Source: Bacillales bacterium
GTDB taxonomy: Bacteria; Bacillota; Bacilli; Bacillales; DASSOY01
Reading direction: 5' to 3'
Length of the DNA: 38,298 nucleotides
NCBI GenBank assembly: GCA_035700025.1
Contig: DASSOY010000027.1
Span: 1 to 38,298 of the forward strand
A model generated the notes under the pieces. That model ran no database searches, was not told the origin of the DNA, and saw only the letters and a program-made list of their open reading frames with translations. Positions 17,045-24,333 of the stretch are shown piece by piece (position 1 is the first letter of the stretch; the number at the start of each line of letters is the position of its first letter). The position numbers and the translations under genes are program-made.

Positions 17045-17075
17045 TTTTGCGCAAAATAAGATCTTCCAATCACCG

Positions 17076-18101
17076 TCAACTTTGGCTTTTCTCTGCCGGC
17101 GTTGTCGATTCCCGAACGATCAACTGCGAATCCAGCACTTTTTTATGAGGCGAATCTTTCCTTTCAAGCATACCTACCAACAGTTTTGCGGCTTCAAATC
17201 CCATTTGGTATTCATCCTGCGCAATCGTCGTCAACGGCGGAGAAACATAGGAGGCCAGGATGTTGTCATCGAATCCGACGACCGACAAATCTTCCGGGAT
17301 ACGTCTGCCGAGTGCCCGCGCCCCCTTGATAACTCCCATCGCCATAATGTCGCTCGCGCAGAAAACGGCGGTAATTTCGGGATACTTCGTCAGCAGATCG
17401 ACGGTTTTCTTCTCGGCAACCGCTTCCCGAAACTCGCCATTCACCGCCCACTCTTTCCGAAAACGGACGCCAGCACGGCTAAGCCCTTTTTTAAACCCTT
17501 TCAAACGTTCCCTGCTCACGAACGCTTGATCGTGCCCATTCATCATCGCAATATTCCGGTGACCGCCTCCGAGCAAATGGGACACGGCTTTCTCGGCACC
17601 GAGCACATTGTCCGTCGAAACGTATCCGACAAATTCCGATTCCACGGGAATGTCGATCAACACGCACGGAATTTGGCTGTTCAACACTTCGTGCAAATAA
17701 GGATCGTCGACGCGAATCCCTTGGATGATGGCGCCGTCCACGCGTCTTTCCCTGCAAAGCTGCGTGTAAGTCTTTTCTTTTTGTTTTTTCGGATTCGTAC
17801 TGAACAATATCAAATCATACCCGAGTTCGCCCGCGCAATCGTTGATCCCTCTCAATACAGCGAACGTAAAAAGATCGTTCTCCTCCGATCGGCTCAGCTC
17901 CGATACGATCAAACCGATCGTCTTCGTGCGCTTGACGACTAAACTTCTCGCCAATACGTTCGGACTGTAATGCAATTGTTCAGCTACCGCCTTAATTTTT
18001 TGTCTCGTCTTTTCATTAACGTCCGAGTAACCGTTAAGCGCTCTCGACACGGTTGTAACAGAAACGCCGGCTACTTTCGCTATGTCTTTAATCGTCGCCA
18101 C
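17076..18101 (-). CDS. LacI-family transcriptional repressor of operon B
   Basis: The 341-residue product begins MATIKDIAKVAGVSVTTVSRALNG, the DNA-binding helix-turn-helix of the family. It continues with the hinge YSPNVLARSLVVKRT and a sugar-binding domain ending LIVRESTTPAEKSQS. The start codon is GTG with GGAGG six bases upstream. The nearest operator lies between promoter and ribosome site, so the gene should repress itself as well as the operon. It is closest in style to CcpA-like and MalR/CcpB-like regulators, but its operator arms (TCCGAAA) differ from cre, so a dedicated local regulator is the better reading. Confidence 0.92.
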   Translation of the reverse strand: MATIKDIAKVAGVSVTTVSRALNGYSDVNEKTRQKIKAVAEQLHYSPNVLARSLVVKRTKTIGLIVSELSRSEENDLFTFAVLRGINDCAGELGYDLILFSTNPKKQKEKTYTQLCRERRVDGAIIQGIRVDDPYLHEVLNSQIPCVLIDIPVESEFVGYVSTDNVLGAEKAVSHLLGGGHRNIAMMNGHDQAFVSRERLKGFKKGLSRAGVRFRKEWAVNGEFREAVAEKKTVDLLTKYPEITAVFCASDIMAMGVIKGARALGRRIPEDLSVVGFDDNILASYVSPPLTTIAQDEYQMGFEAAKLLVGMLERKDSPHKKVLDSQLIVRESTTPAEKSQS

Positions 18102-18109
18102 ATTTATCC

Positions 18110-18125
18110 TCCAAAACGTTTCGGA
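18110..18125. promoter_or_regulatory. LacI-type operator overlapping the leader of lacI (operon B)
   Basis: TCCAAAACGTTTCGGA matches the perfect operator at 17029-17044 in 15 of 16 positions. It is located between the promoter and the GTG start of lacI, consistent with autoregulation. Confidence 0.72.
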
Positions 18126-18138
18126 TCCTTTTGCCTAT

Positions 18139-18167
18139 AACTTACCATCACCGAATAAGAGTTGCAA
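18139..18167 (-). promoter_or_regulatory. Promoter of operon B
   Basis: TTGCAA, 17 bp, TAAGTT on the minus strand with a TGG extension in front of the -10 box (extended -10 type). It is followed within 15 bases by the LacI operator. Confidence 0.6.
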
Positions 18168-18200
18168 GCACTTTTTCGGAAAATTGAAAACTCAGCCGAA

Positions 18201-18240
18201 CAAAAACAGCGATTCTACCCTCCCAACAGAAGGTAAAACC
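18201..18240 (-). terminator. Terminator of operon C
   Basis: On the minus strand GGTTTTACCTTC pairs with GGGTAGAATC and flanking bases over about 12 positions including wobbles, and is followed by GCTGTTTTTGTT. It lies 12 bases beyond the last permease stop codon. Confidence 0.65.
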
Positions 18241-18252
18241 GCCGGATATTTT

Positions 18253-19077
18253 TTATTTGATCGCGCCTCGGGTAACGTTGCCGATGATCCATTTTTGGGC
18301 GAACACGTAAACGACGATCATTGGAACCAACGCCATTAAGTAGGACGCAAACGCCAAATTGTAATCGGTGCTAAACTGCGATTGAAAGATGAATTGCACG
18401 AGCGGAAGCGTCGCTTGCTCCTGATTGCCGCTTAAGATGACGAGCGGCAGCATGAAGTCGTTCCATGCCCATAGACAGGTCAAGATGCCAACCGTTGCAT
18501 TCATCGGCTTGAGCAGTGGAAAAATTACCCGCCAGAAAACCGTCCAAACATTTGCCCCGTCGACGATTGCCGCCTCTTCAAGCTCTCTTGGAATTGACTT
18601 AATGTAGCCAACATATACAAACACATTAAATGCCAAACCGTAGACGATGTATAGAAAAATGAGCCCGAGTAAATTATCTAGCCCCCACCGGCTCGTTTCC
18701 TTGACAATTGGCAACATGATGATCGGAAAAGGTACGAACATCGCGCTTACGAAATAATAATACAGCAGCCGAAAAAAACGCTTGTGCATGTTTCTTGCAA
18801 TCGCGTAGGCGACCATCGAGTTCGTCAGCACGGTAAAGATGACGACGAAAACTGTGATGATCGCACTGTTTTTGAAAGCGTTGAAGAAATGCGTCATTTT
18901 AATCGCTTTCGTGAAGTTCTCAAAATGAAATGTCGAGGGAATCGCCAAAATTGACTGGGCGATCTGCTCAGGCGACTTCACCGCTACCATAATCGTTAAG
19001 TAAAGCGGAAACAGGACAAAGATCGCGCCGAGAATGAGCAAGATTGTCGACGTCCAATTGATGCGTTTACTGTTCAT
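18253..19077 (-). CDS. Carbohydrate ABC transporter permease, MalG type (operon C)
   Basis: The 274-residue membrane protein has the CUT1 MalG layout: LFPLYLTIMVAVKSPEQI near the start, five to six helices, and the EAA loop LEEAAIVDGANVWTVFWRVIFPLLKPM. Its ATG overlaps the TAA of the MalF-type gene by one base (TAATG), a clear sign of coupled translation; GGGAGG is upstream inside the preceding gene. It is the last gene of operon C. With the glucosidase in the same operon, isomalto-oligosaccharides are the most likely substrates. Confidence 0.93.
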   Translation of the reverse strand: MNSKRINWTSTILLILGAIFVLFPLYLTIMVAVKSPEQIAQSILAIPSTFHFENFTKAIKMTHFFNAFKNSAIITVFVVIFTVLTNSMVAYAIARNMHKRFFRLLYYYFVSAMFVPFPIIMLPIVKETSRWGLDNLLGLIFLYIVYGLAFNVFVYVGYIKSIPRELEEAAIVDGANVWTVFWRVIFPLLKPMNATVGILTCLWAWNDFMLPLVILSGNQEQATLPLVQFIFQSQFSTDYNLAFASYLMALVPMIVVYVFAQKWIIGNVTRGAIK

Positions 19078-19940
19078 TACAGCTCGACCTCCCTTTTCTG
19101 CAAAAATTTAATTTGCGCTATGGAGACGACAAGGATGATAATGAAATAAATGACTGCGTTCGCCGATTGATAAGCAAATTCGCCGCCGCTGAATCCGCCG
19201 CGGTAGATCAACAAGGAAATCGATTCCGTGGACGTCCCCGGTCCTCCTCCGGTCATCGCCATGATCTGGTCGAACACCATAAGGAAATTTTTCATTGCCA
19301 GAACCATGTTAATGGTAAAGAAAGGCGCGATTAACGGGAACGTCACCGTCCAAAACATTTTCCATTTGCCGGCTCCATCGATTACGGCAGCTTCGTACAA
19401 GTCGCTCGGAATTGTTTGCAGTCCCGCAAGATACAAAATTGTATTAAATGCGACAGCTTGCCATACGGAAACGATGACAATGCCTATCCAAGCAAGATCC
19501 GGATCACCGAGAATATTTTTCGAAAGGGCTTCAAAACCGAGGCTTTTTGCCATATCCGGAAGAAAATGAGCGAAAATAAAATTAAAAATAAAACCAATGA
19601 TTAAAATACTTAAGATGTTCGGCATAAAGTAAACCGCGCGAAGCGATTTTCGGAATTTGATTTTTGCATTCAGCCCGAGTGCAACGATAATGCTAATCAC
19701 GTTCACAAGAATTGTTGAAACAACAGCAAATTTAAACGTAAACAAATACGCATCCCATGCCCGTTTGTCTTGAAAGACATTGAGATAATTTTTGAAACCA
19801 ACAAAATCCCAATCCCCATACCCTTTCCAGTCCGTGAAGCTGTAAAATATCCCTTGTAATAGTGGATAAGTATGGAACAGGAAAAATAATGCCAATGCCG
19901 GAGCTGCCATGAGAAAATAAGGCATTGTTTTCCTTTTCAT
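19077..19940 (-). CDS. Carbohydrate ABC transporter permease, MalF type (operon C)
   Basis: The 287-residue protein begins MKRKTMPYFLMAAPALALFF, has about six helices, and carries the EAA loop LYEAAVIDGAGKWKMFWTVTFPLIAPF and the FDQIMAMTGGGPGTSTES segment of MalF-type permeases. The ATG at 19940 is chosen because AGGAGAGG stands directly upstream; the longer reading frame (to 19973) would include half of the intercistronic hairpin as coding sequence. It has no long extracellular insert, unlike the operon A equivalent. Confidence 0.93.
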   Translation of the reverse strand: MKRKTMPYFLMAAPALALFFLFHTYPLLQGIFYSFTDWKGYGDWDFVGFKNYLNVFQDKRAWDAYLFTFKFAVVSTILVNVISIIVALGLNAKIKFRKSLRAVYFMPNILSILIIGFIFNFIFAHFLPDMAKSLGFEALSKNILGDPDLAWIGIVIVSVWQAVAFNTILYLAGLQTIPSDLYEAAVIDGAGKWKMFWTVTFPLIAPFFTINMVLAMKNFLMVFDQIMAMTGGGPGTSTESISLLIYRGGFSGGEFAYQSANAVIYFIIILVVSIAQIKFLQKREVEL

Positions 19941-19966
19941 GTTACCTCTCCTCTCATTAAAGAGAA

Positions 19967-19986
19967 GGGGCATCCTGGGATGCCCC
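19967..19986 (-). other. Stable intercistronic hairpin between binding-protein and permease genes (operon C)
   Basis: GGGGCATCC and GGATGCCCC pair as a 9-bp perfect inverted repeat with two central bases, and TTCTCTTT follows on the minus strand. It starts eight bases after the binding-protein stop codon. It could protect the upstream message or act as a partial terminator. Confidence 0.8.
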
Positions 19987-19994
19987 TATAGTTG

Positions 19995-21236
19995 TTACCT
20001 TTCCAAAACTTTGTTCCACGTCGTATCCATCTTCTTCAAGAATTGTTCTGTATTTTTCTTAATTAAAAAGGCTTGAACGAGGTTTGCCGCCTGCAATCCT
20101 GCCGGATAAAAATGGTCCGGGAACCCGGTGATCGTGCCATTTTCAAAGTTCGTCTTAATGTCTTCGAAAGTTTTGTCTTTCTGAAATACTCCCTTCACTG
20201 CCGAGAATGCCGCCTGTTCATCGGTATACTTTTGTGCAGTTTCTTTTTTCAGCATAAAGTCGATGAACTTCTTGGCGGCTTCAGGATGGTCGCTTGATTC
20301 AGTAATCGTCAACAATACGTCTACACCGGAAACAAGGCGGTTTTTCTCAGGATTATTCGTTGCAGGGAATGCGAACATGCCCAGTTTCACATCCGGATTT
20401 GCTTTCACAATTTCGGGAATGGCCCAGTTTCCTTGTAAATAAAAGACCCCTTTACCGTTGGCAAACGCTTTGTTTCCGTCGCCGTAACCGACGCCGAATA
20501 CATCTTTTTGCCCGTAATCCAACAGCTGTAAGAAATGCTTGGCGACATCCTTATACTCTTCCTGAAAAGTCGCTTTTCCTTGATTCTTCAATTGGGCAAA
20601 GTTATCCGGGGCCAAGTTTGCACCTAAAGAATTCCATGTGACCATTGCTGTCCAAGGATCTTTCAAAGTAAAGTAAATCGGAATTTCACCGGCTTGTTTC
20701 GCTTTTTCCAGTTGCGAAATAAATTGGTCCCACGTTTGTGGAATTTCAAATCCTAACTTCTCAAATTTCGTTTTGTTATAAATGACACCGTTTGCATTTG
20801 TTGCGTACGGAATGCCGAAGACGCCTTCCTTATCCGGTCCGACAACTTTTCCAATCATTTTTACGTAAGCAGGCTGGATCGTTTCAAGCTTCTTGTAATC
20901 CGAAAAATCTTTTAACACACCTGCACGGGCGAGTTCACCGTAAGTCTGGGTTGCTCCCATCGATATGATATCCGGCAAATCATTTTTTGTCAGTCTCGTT
21001 TTTAAGACAGTTTCCGCCTCTGGCGGAGCAGACAACTTAATGTTAATGTTCGGGTTTTTTTCTTCAAATTGTTCAATTAACTGCTTATAAGTATCAATAC
21101 TTTCAGACTTGTTAGAGAAAAGTTCAAGTTGAATTTGCTCCCCCGATCCTCCGGCTTCAGAACCTCCCGCACTGCATCCCGCTAATAACGACACCCCTAA
21201 AACTGTGACCAAAAATGTTGACAACCATCTTTTCAT
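19995..21236 (-). CDS. Extracellular sugar-binding lipoprotein of ABC transporter (operon C)
   Basis: The 413-residue product begins MKRWLSTFLVTVLGVSLLAG followed by CSAGG, a lipoprotein signal with lipidation at Cys21, then the family 1 binding fold (IQLELFSNKSESIDTYKQLIEQF; GVDVLLTITESSDHPEAAKKFIDFML). The ATG at 21236 has GGGAGG eight bases upstream; the longer frame to 21257 translates that ribosome site. The gene follows malL by 30 bp. The sequence around 20.9-21.2 kb is visibly more AT-rich than the neighbouring operons. The ligand is likely an isomaltose-type oligosaccharide, by neighbourhood. Confidence 0.93.
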   Translation of the reverse strand: MKRWLSTFLVTVLGVSLLAGCSAGGSEAGGSGEQIQLELFSNKSESIDTYKQLIEQFEEKNPNINIKLSAPPEAETVLKTRLTKNDLPDIISMGATQTYGELARAGVLKDFSDYKKLETIQPAYVKMIGKVVGPDKEGVFGIPYATNANGVIYNKTKFEKLGFEIPQTWDQFISQLEKAKQAGEIPIYFTLKDPWTAMVTWNSLGANLAPDNFAQLKNQGKATFQEEYKDVAKHFLQLLDYGQKDVFGVGYGDGNKAFANGKGVFYLQGNWAIPEIVKANPDVKLGMFAFPATNNPEKNRLVSGVDVLLTITESSDHPEAAKKFIDFMLKKETAQKYTDEQAAFSAVKGVFQKDKTFEDIKTNFENGTITGFPDHFYPAGLQAANLVQAFLIKKNTEQFLKKMDTTWNKVLER

Positions 21237-21266
21237 CAAAAATTCCTCCCAATTCATTAAATTTAT

Positions 21267-22949
21267 TTATTTTGGAAAGTAATAAACAAATGCTTCATAC
21301 GGCTCTACATGACCATCGACACGGCTGCTGCCTGCTTCTTGATTCGTAATGAGCAGCTCCCCGTTTTCCACTGAAAGTCGTTCCGGCCATTGAAAAACGC
21401 GAGATTGGTCCGAAAAATTACAAACGACCAGAAGCGTCTCATCCCCTAAAGTTCGCTTATAAGCATATATATGCTCGTCATCTTCGGCCAACATCTCATA
21501 GCGTCCGTAAACTATGACGTCATACGTTTTACGCAGCTCAATCAATTTTTTATAAAATTGAAAGACCGACCCAGGTTGGTTCCGCTGTTCCTCGACGTTA
21601 ATATATTTGTAATTCGGGTTTACGCTGATCCAAGGTTCTCCGACGGTGAATCCGGCATGCGCCGCGCCGCTCCATTGCATCGGAGTTCTCGCGTTGTCTC
21701 TGCTTCGCGCCTTTATGCCGCTCATCATTTCCTCGACACTCATTTGATCGCTCTCGACAAACTCTCGGTAGCTGTTCAACGTTTCGATGTCGCGGTAATC
21801 CTCAATCGAATCGAACGCCGCATTCGTCATTCCGATTTCCTCACCTTGGTAAATATACGGAGTGCCTTTCAGCATATGAAGGCAAACCGCCAACATTTTC
21901 GCTGACTTTTCCCGATATTGTGGACTGTCATTGCCAAATCGCGATACTGCTCGCGGCTGGTCGTGATTGCTCCAATACAAGCTGTTCCAACCATCTTCCT
22001 CCAAGCCTTCCTGCCATTTGCTGAATATCTTTTTCAAATCGGTGAGTTTCCACGGTCCGTCATTCCATTTTCCGTCCGGACCATCACCGAGACCGACATG
22101 GTCAAAATGAAACACCATATGCAATTCATTGCGATTTTCGCCGGTATACCGCTTGGCTTCCTCAACGGAAACCCCCGGCATTTCGCCAACTGTGATAATG
22201 TTGTATTTTGATAACACTTTATCGTTCATTTCTTGTAAAAACTCGTGAATTCTCGGCCCGTTCATGAAAAACTCGCTGCCGTCTCCGTAAGCATTCCCTT
22301 CATGAATCGGTCCGTCTGGAAAACGTTGATCTTTCGAAATGAAATTGATAACATCCATCCGGAATCCGTCAATTCCCTTATCCAGCCACCATTTCATCGT
22401 CTCGTAAACTTTCTCTCGAAGGGAAGAATTTTCCCAATTTAAATCTGGCTGCTTTCGACTAAACAAATGAAGATAATATTGCCCGGAAGCCTTATCGTAT
22501 TCCCAGGCCGAACCTTTGAACGCTGCCTCCCAATTGTTTGGCGGACCGCCGTCCTTCGAATCTTTCCATATGTAAAAATCTCGCTTTGGAGCGTCCTTTG
22601 ATTGTCTTGATTCAATAAACCACGCATGTTCGTCCGACGTATGGTTCACGACAAGATCCATCATGATTTTCAAGTTTCGGCGATGGGCTTCCTCGAGCAA
22701 TGAATCAAAGTCTTGCATATTGCCAAACTCAGCCATAATCGCTTGATAATCACGAATATCATATCCGTTGTCGTCGTTCGGAGAATCATAGACCGGCGAC
22801 AACCAAATCACATCCACTCCTAGCTCGCGCAAATGGTCGAGCTTTTGAATAATGCCTTGCAAATCGCCAATGCCGTCGCCGTCAGCATCCATAAAGCTGC
22901 GTGGATAAATTTGATAAACAACGGCTTCCTTCCACCAATATTTTTTCAT
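21267..22949 (-). CDS. malL: Oligo-1,6-glucosidase / alpha-glucosidase, GH13 subfamily 31
   Basis: The 560-residue enzyme has the length and all signatures of Bacillus oligo-1,6-glucosidases: WWKEAVVYQIYPRSF at the start, the calcium-type loop DADGDGIGDLQG (21-32), nucleophile Asp199 in GFRMDVINF, acid/base Glu256 in ITVGEMPG, and transition-state Asp330 in WSNHDQPR. Val200 follows the nucleophile; in this subfamily Val there goes with alpha-1,6 cleavage, while Thr or Ala goes with alpha-1,4. It would release glucose in the cytosol from isomaltose, panose or similar imported sugars. The ATG follows AAGGTGG. A perfect LacI operator stands 21 bases upstream of the start. Confidence 0.93.
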   Translation of the reverse strand: MKKYWWKEAVVYQIYPRSFMDADGDGIGDLQGIIQKLDHLRELGVDVIWLSPVYDSPNDDNGYDIRDYQAIMAEFGNMQDFDSLLEEAHRRNLKIMMDLVVNHTSDEHAWFIESRQSKDAPKRDFYIWKDSKDGGPPNNWEAAFKGSAWEYDKASGQYYLHLFSRKQPDLNWENSSLREKVYETMKWWLDKGIDGFRMDVINFISKDQRFPDGPIHEGNAYGDGSEFFMNGPRIHEFLQEMNDKVLSKYNIITVGEMPGVSVEEAKRYTGENRNELHMVFHFDHVGLGDGPDGKWNDGPWKLTDLKKIFSKWQEGLEEDGWNSLYWSNHDQPRAVSRFGNDSPQYREKSAKMLAVCLHMLKGTPYIYQGEEIGMTNAAFDSIEDYRDIETLNSYREFVESDQMSVEEMMSGIKARSRDNARTPMQWSGAAHAGFTVGEPWISVNPNYKYINVEEQRNQPGSVFQFYKKLIELRKTYDVIVYGRYEMLAEDDEHIYAYKRTLGDETLLVVCNFSDQSRVFQWPERLSVENGELLITNQEAGSSRVDGHVEPYEAFVYYFPK

Positions 22950-22970
22950 TTACATCCACCTTTTTTTATG

Positions 22971-22986
22971 ACGTAAACGTTTACGT
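22971..22986. promoter_or_regulatory. Palindromic LacI-type operator in front of malL
   Basis: ACGTAAACGTTTACGT is a perfect 16-bp palindrome in the 52-bp gap between lacI and malL. Sister copies lie at 24023-24038 and 24102-24117. No clear promoter is visible in the gap, so this copy may act as a roadblock or DNA-looping site. Confidence 0.82.
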
Positions 22987-23001
22987 TAAAGGCCAAAATT
23001 T

Positions 23002-24006
23002 TTACCGCGCACGTACCGATTCTCTTTCGACAATATGATGACGCATGATCACGCTTTCAACGCCTTCGCCGGTTTGAATCATTTTCAACAAAAGTTCTGC
23101 CGATTTGCTTCCCATTTCATAGAGCGGCTGTTCAATGGTCGTCAGCGGCGGGATGCTCATTTCCGAAACCGGCAAATTATCGTAACCGATGATCGAAAGT
23201 TGCTCGGGAATCTTCACACCCATTCGATAGGCAGCCGAAATTGCTCCGACCGCCATTTCATCGCTGGCGATGACGACCGCGGTCAAATCTTTGTTTTTAC
23301 GCAACAATTTCGGAAGTGCCACAACACCGTCTTTAAAACCAAAGCCGTCTGCATATTCGACGAGCGGTTCTCCGTGCGCTAAACCATTTTCCTTCAGGGC
23401 AGACTGAAAACCTTCCACACGTGGAAGTCCGGCAATTAAATCGGTTTTCGGACCGCTGATCATCCCGATTTTTTCATGCCCTTTCTTTATCAAATATTCG
23501 GTGCCGTTGTACACGGCATGCCGATCATCCACACGCACGTAAGGCAACTGATGTTTGTATGATACGGACGAAAGCAACATCACAGGAACGTTCATCTTTT
23601 GGATGATGTCATGATATTCATCTTTCATCATCTCACTCGTATAAATAATGCCGTCCACACGTTTTTCGTTCAGTACTTGCAAATACTTTTTCGTTCGAAT
23701 CCCGTTGGAGGCTGTGTTGCACACAATGACGCTATGCCCCATCTCGTTGCACGCATCTTCGATGCCGTTCAATATTTCAGAAGCGAATGAATTGGAAACA
23801 TCGGGAAAGAGCACGCCGATCGTTCGCGTTTTTTTCATAATCAATCCTCTGGCTACTGCATTCGGCTGATACCCTAACTCTTCAATCGCCTGCAATACTT
23901 TTTCTTTTGTCTTTGCTGAATAACCGGGCAAATCGTTCAATATTCTCGAAACCGTTGCCGTCGATACTTTTGCCTTCTTCGCCACGTCTTTAATGGTCGG
24001 GTTCAT
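23002..24006 (-). CDS. LacI-family transcriptional repressor of operon C
   Basis: The 334-residue product begins MNPTIKDVAKKAKVSTATVSRILND (helix-turn-helix), has the hinge YQPNAVARGLIMKKT, and a sugar-responsive domain ending MRHHIVERESVRAR. The ATG at 24006 is chosen because GGAGG lies five bases upstream; the frame is open to 24024. Three GTAAACGTTTAC-type operators surround the gene, one in front of malL and two between its own promoter and start, so it should repress itself and the whole glucosidase/transporter operon until its inducing sugar is present. Confidence 0.93.
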   Translation of the reverse strand: MNPTIKDVAKKAKVSTATVSRILNDLPGYSAKTKEKVLQAIEELGYQPNAVARGLIMKKTRTIGVLFPDVSNSFASEILNGIEDACNEMGHSVIVCNTASNGIRTKKYLQVLNEKRVDGIIYTSEMMKDEYHDIIQKMNVPVMLLSSVSYKHQLPYVRVDDRHAVYNGTEYLIKKGHEKIGMISGPKTDLIAGLPRVEGFQSALKENGLAHGEPLVEYADGFGFKDGVVALPKLLRKNKDLTAVVIASDEMAVGAISAAYRMGVKIPEQLSIIGYDNLPVSEMSIPPLTTIEQPLYEMGSKSAELLLKMIQTGEGVESVIMRHHIVERESVRAR

Positions 24007-24022
24007 GACTGCCTCCGTGTGC

Positions 24023-24038
24023 ACGTAAACGTTTTATT
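24023..24038. promoter_or_regulatory. Imperfect LacI operator near the lacI ribosome site (operon C)
   Basis: ACGTAAACGTTTTATT keeps one full arm of the GTAAACGTTTAC operator and part of the other. It sits 17 bases upstream of the start codon. Confidence 0.5.
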
Positions 24039-24085
24039 GTAAAAAACAACTATTTTAATAGTATTAGTCACTAATAACTTAAGAA

Positions 24086-24100
24086 ATGTAAGCGTTTTTT
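24086..24100. promoter_or_regulatory. Possible cre (CcpA) site in the leader of operon C
   Basis: ATGTAAGCGTTTTTT differs from the consensus WTGNAANCGNWNNCW at one position (the C near the end). Its place downstream of the promoter would fit roadblock repression by CcpA. The match is on one strand pattern only, so confidence is limited. Confidence 0.4.
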
Positions 24101-24103
24101 CAC

Positions 24104-24115
24104 GTAAACGTTTAC
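24104..24115. promoter_or_regulatory. LacI operator at the operon C transcription start
   Basis: GTAAACGTTTAC is a perfect 12-bp palindrome beginning four bases after the -10 box of the operon promoter, the classic position for blocking initiation. It shares its core with the operator before malL. Confidence 0.82.
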
Positions 24116-24118
24116 TCT

Positions 24119-24147
24119 ATTATCTTACGATTATGATTGTCTGTCAA
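24119..24147 (-). promoter_or_regulatory. Sigma-A promoter of operon C
   Basis: TTGACA, 17 bp, GATAAT on the minus strand is a strong vegetative promoter. It drives lacI, malL and the transporter genes, and is overlapped at its start site by the LacI operator. Confidence 0.85.
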
Positions 24148-24198
24148 TAAAAAAATGGAAAACATTAGCGCAGGTGATAGAAAAACACCCGGGCGTCT

Positions 24199-24333
24199 TG
24201 AACTGCACCCTGTCAAGTAGACATCGAAAATAATAAAAATGGCCTAAGCGGCTTTAGCTCTATATTCCATAGGGCTAAGGCCGTTTAGTCGTTTTTGATA
24301 TCGTTCATAATTATAGAAATGAATATAATCATC
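24199..24333 (-). mobile_element. Remnant of an IS3-family insertion sequence (3' end)
   Basis: The minus strand encodes DDYIHFYNYERYQKRLNGLS then PMEYRAKAA and a TAG at 24246-24244, the unmistakable C terminus of an IS3/IS150-type OrfB transposase. About 45 bases further comes a terminal-repeat-like end, TGAACTGCACCCTGTCAAG on the plus strand from 24199. Everything upstream of the last 30 codons is missing: the sequence passes directly into the 3' end of the efflux-pump gene. It is therefore an inactive, truncated element. Confidence 0.88.

Noticed and set aside
19940..19973. Earlier start of the operon C MalF-type permease
   Set aside because: The added MPLLFNERRGN residues would come from the intercistronic hairpin, and the ribosome site AGGAGAGG fits only the start at 19940.
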